From assembly GCA_024641725.1 (NCBI GenBank), contig JAHECM010000043.1, positions 1-7,133 on the forward strand: DNA of 7,133 bases, given 5' to 3'. The translations under genes and the position numbers were made by a program. Each line of letters starts with the position of its first letter. The first letter of the stretch is position 1. The stretch is from Limnohabitans sp. (GTDB lineage Bacteria > Pseudomonadota > Gammaproteobacteria > Burkholderiales > Burkholderiaceae_C). Of this stretch, positions 5,016 to 7,133 are shown in pieces. Under the pieces are notes generated by a model that ran no database searches, was not told where the DNA came from, and saw only the letters and a program-made list of their open reading frames with translations.

Positions 5016-6731
5016 TCAAGACAGTGCCTGAGCGTCTTCGGCGATCCATTGCGCGGCTTTTTCCGCAACCATCAACGTCGGGCTGTTGGTGTTGCCGCTG
5101 GTGATGGTGGGCATCACACCCGCGTCCACCACGCGCAGCCCGGCCACGCCACGCACCTGCAGCCGCGAATTGACCACCGCCATCGGGTCGTCATCGCGGC
5201 CCATGCGGGTGGTGCCCACCGGGTGGAAGATGGTGCTGGCGATGTCACCCGCCAGCTTGGCCAACTCTTCATCGGTTTGGTATTGCACGCCGGGCTTGAA
5301 CTCTTCTGGGGCAAACGCGGCCATGGCGGGCTGCGCCATGATGCGCCGCGTCACGCGCAGGCTGTCGGCAGCGACCTTGCGGTCCTCGTCGGTCGAGAGG
5401 TAGTTGGGTGCAATGGCCGGGGCGTCCTCAAAGCGGGCGGACTTGATCTCTACCCTGCCCCGGCTGCTGGGGTTGAGGTTGCACACGCTGGCCGTGATGG
5501 CCGGGAAACTGTGCAGCGGCTCACCAAACGCGTCCAAGCTCAGGGGCTGGACGTGGTATTGCAGATTGGCATGGGCCTGCGACGGGTCGCTCTTGGTGAA
5601 AGCGCCCAGCTGACTTGGGGCCATGCTCATGGGGCCAGTGCGCTTGAGGGCGTATTCGAGCCCGATCATGGCCTTGCCCCACAACGAGTTGGCCATGGTG
5701 TTCAGGGTCTTTGCGCCTTTGACTTTGTAGACCGAGCGGATCTGCAAATGGTCTTGCAAGTTGGCCCCCACGCCGGGCAGGTGGTGCTTGACCTCGACAC
5801 CTTGGCGTTGGAGCAAGTCGGCTGGGCCAATGCCCGAGAGCTGCAAAATCTGCGCCGAACCGATGCTGCCCGCGCTCAAAATCACCTCGCGCGTGGCGTT
5901 GACCTCGACCATCTCCACACCCGTCCACACTTGCGCGCCTGTGCAGCGTTGGCTGCCATCGGCTTGCGTCTGCAGCAGCAGTTTGGCCACTTGCGCCTTG
6001 TTCCACAGCTCAAAGTTGGGGCGGGCATAGCAGGTGGGGCGCAAAAAGGCCTTGGCCGTGTTCCAGCGCCAGCCGTTTTTCTGGTTGACCTCAAAGTAGC
6101 TCACGCCCTCGTTGTTGCCCCGGTTGAAGTCGTCGGTGGCCGGAATCCCCGCTTGCTGGGCGGCCTGGGCAAAGGCGTCCAGCACGTCCCAGCGCAAGCG
6201 TTGCTTTTCAACGCGCCACTCGCCACCCGAGTTGCGACCTTTGAGCGTGTGAAAGTAACTGCCCGCAGGGGCGTCGGCGGGCAGCAGATCTGGCCGGTGG
6301 CCCTTGGCCCCGTGCAAAGCGTCGGCCCCTTTGTAGTGGTCTTCGTGCAACTGAAAGTAGGGCAGCGACTGGTCCCAGCGCCAGCTGTCGTCGCCCGTGA
6401 TCTGCGCCCACTGGTCGTAGTCCCGCGACTGGCCGCGCATGTAGATCATGCCGTTGATGCTGGAGCACCCGCCCAACACCTTGCCACGCGGGTAGCGCAG
6501 CGTGCGCCCATTCAGGCCCGCAGCGGCTTCGGTCTGGTACATCCAGTCGGTGCGCGGGTTGCCAATGCAATACAGATAACCCACGGGGATGTGAATCCAG
6601 TGGTAGTCGTCTTTCTTGCCCGCCTCGATCAGCAGCACGCGCTTGCTGGCGTCGGCGCTCAAGCGGTTGGCCAGCAGGCTGCCGGCGGTGCCGCCGCCAA
6701 TGATGATGTAGTCGAAGGTGTTGTCGTTCAT
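5016..6731 (-). CDS. GMC-family FAD-dependent alcohol/choline-type dehydrogenase, 571 aa
   Basis: A glucose-methanol-choline family flavoprotein (COG2303, BetA/AlkJ-like) that oxidises an alcohol to an aldehyde and passes electrons to the respiratory chain or to oxygen. The N-terminal Rossmann motif FDYIIIGGGTAGS (6-18) binds FAD, with Glu36 in VLLIEAG for the ribose. The GMC signature RGKVLGGCSSINGMIYMRG is at 82-100. A second signature, SAQILQLSGIGP (292-303), has Ala293 where many members have Pro. The catalytic His503 lies in FHPVGTTRMG, and the partner Asn is in SGNTNSPT (N547 or N549). Length is normal and no signal peptide is seen. The start at 6731 is set by the flavin motif and a GAGGAG 12 bases upstream; an upstream Met at 6767 and a longer open frame to 6863 have no family support. 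Substrate is unknown: no betaine, alkane or polyethylene-glycol genes adjoin. Confidence 0.93.
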   Translation of the reverse strand: MNDNTFDYIIIGGGTAGSLLANRLSADASKRVLLIEAGKKDDYHWIHIPVGYLYCIGNPRTDWMYQTEAAAGLNGRTLRYPRGKVLGGCSSINGMIYMRGQSRDYDQWAQITGDDSWRWDQSLPYFQLHEDHYKGADALHGAKGHRPDLLPADAPAGSYFHTLKGRNSGGEWRVEKQRLRWDVLDAFAQAAQQAGIPATDDFNRGNNEGVSYFEVNQKNGWRWNTAKAFLRPTCYARPNFELWNKAQVAKLLLQTQADGSQRCTGAQVWTGVEMVEVNATREVILSAGSIGSAQILQLSGIGPADLLQRQGVEVKHHLPGVGANLQDHLQIRSVYKVKGAKTLNTMANSLWGKAMIGLEYALKRTGPMSMAPSQLGAFTKSDPSQAHANLQYHVQPLSLDAFGEPLHSFPAITASVCNLNPSSRGRVEIKSARFEDAPAIAPNYLSTDEDRKVAADSLRVTRRIMAQPAMAAFAPEEFKPGVQYQTDEELAKLAGDIASTIFHPVGTTRMGRDDDPMAVVNSRLQVRGVAGLRVVDAGVMPTITSGNTNSPTLMVAEKAAQWIAEDAQALS

Positions 6732-6743
6732 GTTGTACCCGGT

Positions 6744-6749
6744 CTCCTC
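6744..6749 (-). promoter_or_regulatory. Shine-Dalgarno GAGGAG for the GMC gene
   Basis: GAGGAG ends 12 bases before the ATG at 6731, somewhat longer than the optimum, but stronger than anything before the alternative ATG at 6767. It favours the start at 6731. Confidence 0.55.
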
Positions 6750-6880
6750 AAGCCGATGATTGTGCATGGCAATCCACCGTTTTTCCGGATCGGACGCGGT
6801 GTCCGTGACTCGGGCGGGGTCGCGTGCTGCCCGCCCATCAGCCGTCTTGAGCGGGTCTATCAATACAAAAAGTCGGCGAG

Positions 6881-6910
6881 TCAGGGCACGTCAGGGCGCA
6901 TAAGGGCGTA
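6881..6910. repeat. Three 10-bp near-repeats in the divergent control region
   Basis: TCAGGGCACG, TCAGGGCGCA and TAAGGGCGTA follow one another exactly at 10-bp steps, so the (T)CAGGGC/TAAGGGC core repeats on one face of the helix. This is between the GMC gene and the AT-rich promoter core; function unknown. Confidence 0.45.
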
Positions 6911-6932
6911 AAAAATGGCACAAAATAGATCT

Positions 6933-6960
6933 TTGCGACATTTTATTTGTCGCATAGAAT
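6933..6960 (+). promoter_or_regulatory. Sigma70-like promoter of the right-edge gene
   Basis: TTGCGA (6933-6938, 4 of 6) and TAGAAT (6955-6960, 5 of 6) are 16 bases apart, predicting transcription from about 6967, roughly 46 bases before the ATG at 7013. Both the -35 box and the start point lie within the TGCGACA inverted repeats, so a bound protein would block polymerase. Confidence 0.6.
6934..6954. promoter_or_regulatory. Operator-like inverted repeat 1 (TGCGACA-N7-TGTCGCA)
   Basis: Perfect 7-bp arms at 6934-6940 and 6948-6954 around TTTTATT. It covers the -35 box and spacer of the plus-strand promoter. Confidence 0.65.
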
Positions 6961-6989
6961 GGTTTGCGACAATAAAGTGTCGCAAACCA
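6960..6989. promoter_or_regulatory. Operator-like inverted repeat 2 (12-bp arms, same half-site)
   Basis: TGGTTTGCGACA (6960-6971) and TGTCGCAAACCA (6978-6989) are exact inverted copies around the 6-base centre ATAAAG. It contains the same TGCGACA half-site as repeat 1 and covers the predicted transcription start. In RNA it would also form a strong hairpin just upstream of the gene. Confidence 0.72.
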
Positions 6990-7012
6990 CCCGTCACTTT
7001 AAAACCATCCTC

Positions 7013-7133
7013 ATGTCACGCCTATCCCCCACCCACGAGCTCGACAGTTTGGTTGAACTCATTGGCGTCGCCCCCGAGGGCATGGGCATTGACACCATTG
7101 CGCAGCAGCTGGGCACCCCGCTGCACCGCCGCA
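7013..7133 (+). CDS. Unidentified gene, N-terminal 40 codons, probable helix-turn-helix start
   Basis: The visible residues run MSRLSPTHELDSLVELIGVA, then PEGMGIDTIAQQLGTPLHRR, and continue past the window. The segment GIDTIAQQLGTPLHRR at about 25-40 looks like the first helices of a winged or ordinary helix-turn-helix: 'start the repression/activation of an element with IAxxLG, then a turn'. Such N-termini occur in transcriptional regulators and in some Fic-domain proteins of Burkholderiales; I cannot decide between these from 40 residues. The ATG at 7013 is the first in frame after the operator array and has only a weak AAAACC-type leader, not a clear Shine-Dalgarno. The double inverted repeat over its promoter suggests that it binds its own control region. 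It is divergent from the GMC gene and might regulate it. Confidence 0.5.
   Translation, partial: MSRLSPTHELDSLVELIGVAPEGMGIDTIAQQLGTPLHRR

Noticed and set aside
4847..5068. Small minus-strand frame (73 codons) spanning the GMC stop
   Set aside because: It overlaps the end of the GMC gene in another frame, reads through the tandem repeats and hairpin, and shows no family features or ribosome binding site.
6732..6863. 44-residue N-terminal extension of the GMC protein
   Set aside because: The flavin-binding motif begins right after MNDNTFDY, as in relatives; the extension is polar, without a signal peptide, and a Shine-Dalgarno supports 6731.
5049..6911. 620-codon plus-strand open frame antisense to the GMC gene
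   Set aside because: It lies wholly opposite a gene with all catalytic motifs, gives a composition-biased Val/Gly/His/Gln-rich product without recognisable domains, and has no start signals.
1..7133. CRISPR array, tRNA/rRNA gene, insertion sequence or integrase site
   Set aside because: No regularly spaced long repeats, cloverleaf-like sequence, transposase motif or terminal inverted repeats with target duplication were seen on either strand.

Overview
This is a GC-rich, densely packed chromosomal window. Codon use and protein style fit a betaproteobacterium, most likely Comamonadaceae (Limnohabitans, Rhodoferax or Polaromonas-like). That placement is an impression from the proteins, not a search result.

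Layout. Left block, minus strand: a probable operon of a DedA-family membrane protein (1054-1683), a DMT/EamA transporter (116-1030) and a Cys-type glutathione peroxidase cut by the window edge (1-119). The last two are joined by an ATGA overlap. A short intergenic region (1684-1894) separates this operon from a divergent plus-strand pair, alanine racemase alr (1895-2989) and a second, unrelated-looking EamA transporter (3041-4000). This second transporter runs tail-to-tail into a minus-strand TSUP (TauE/SafE) permease (3987-4751), and the two coding regions overlap by 14 bp. Upstream of the TSUP gene lie a strong minus-strand intrinsic terminator (4773-4800) and about 215 bp of repeat- and hairpin-rich DNA. 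That DNA is the 3' untranslated region of a complete GMC-family FAD oxidoreductase (5016-6731, minus). The right edge (6732-7012) is a divergent control region with an AT-rich core, two strong inverted repeats built on the same half-site (TGCGACA/TGTCGCA) and an embedded sigma70-like promoter. It drives a plus-strand gene of which only the first 40 codons are visible, apparently with an N-terminal helix-turn-helix.

How the genes may work together. Most are housekeeping or membrane functions: D-alanine supply for peptidoglycan, lipid-carrier or membrane homeostasis (DedA), small-metabolite export (two DMTs), anion permeation (TSUP) and peroxide defence (GPx). I see no single pathway linking them. 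The most unusual parts are the non-coding ones: the operator array before the right-edge gene, a 17-bp palindrome that supplies candidate -35 boxes in both directions between dedA and alr, and the structured 3' region of the GMC gene. I found no mobile element, tRNA, rRNA or CRISPR array, and no clear evidence of a wholly new system. The truncated right-edge gene with its operator array is the best lead.
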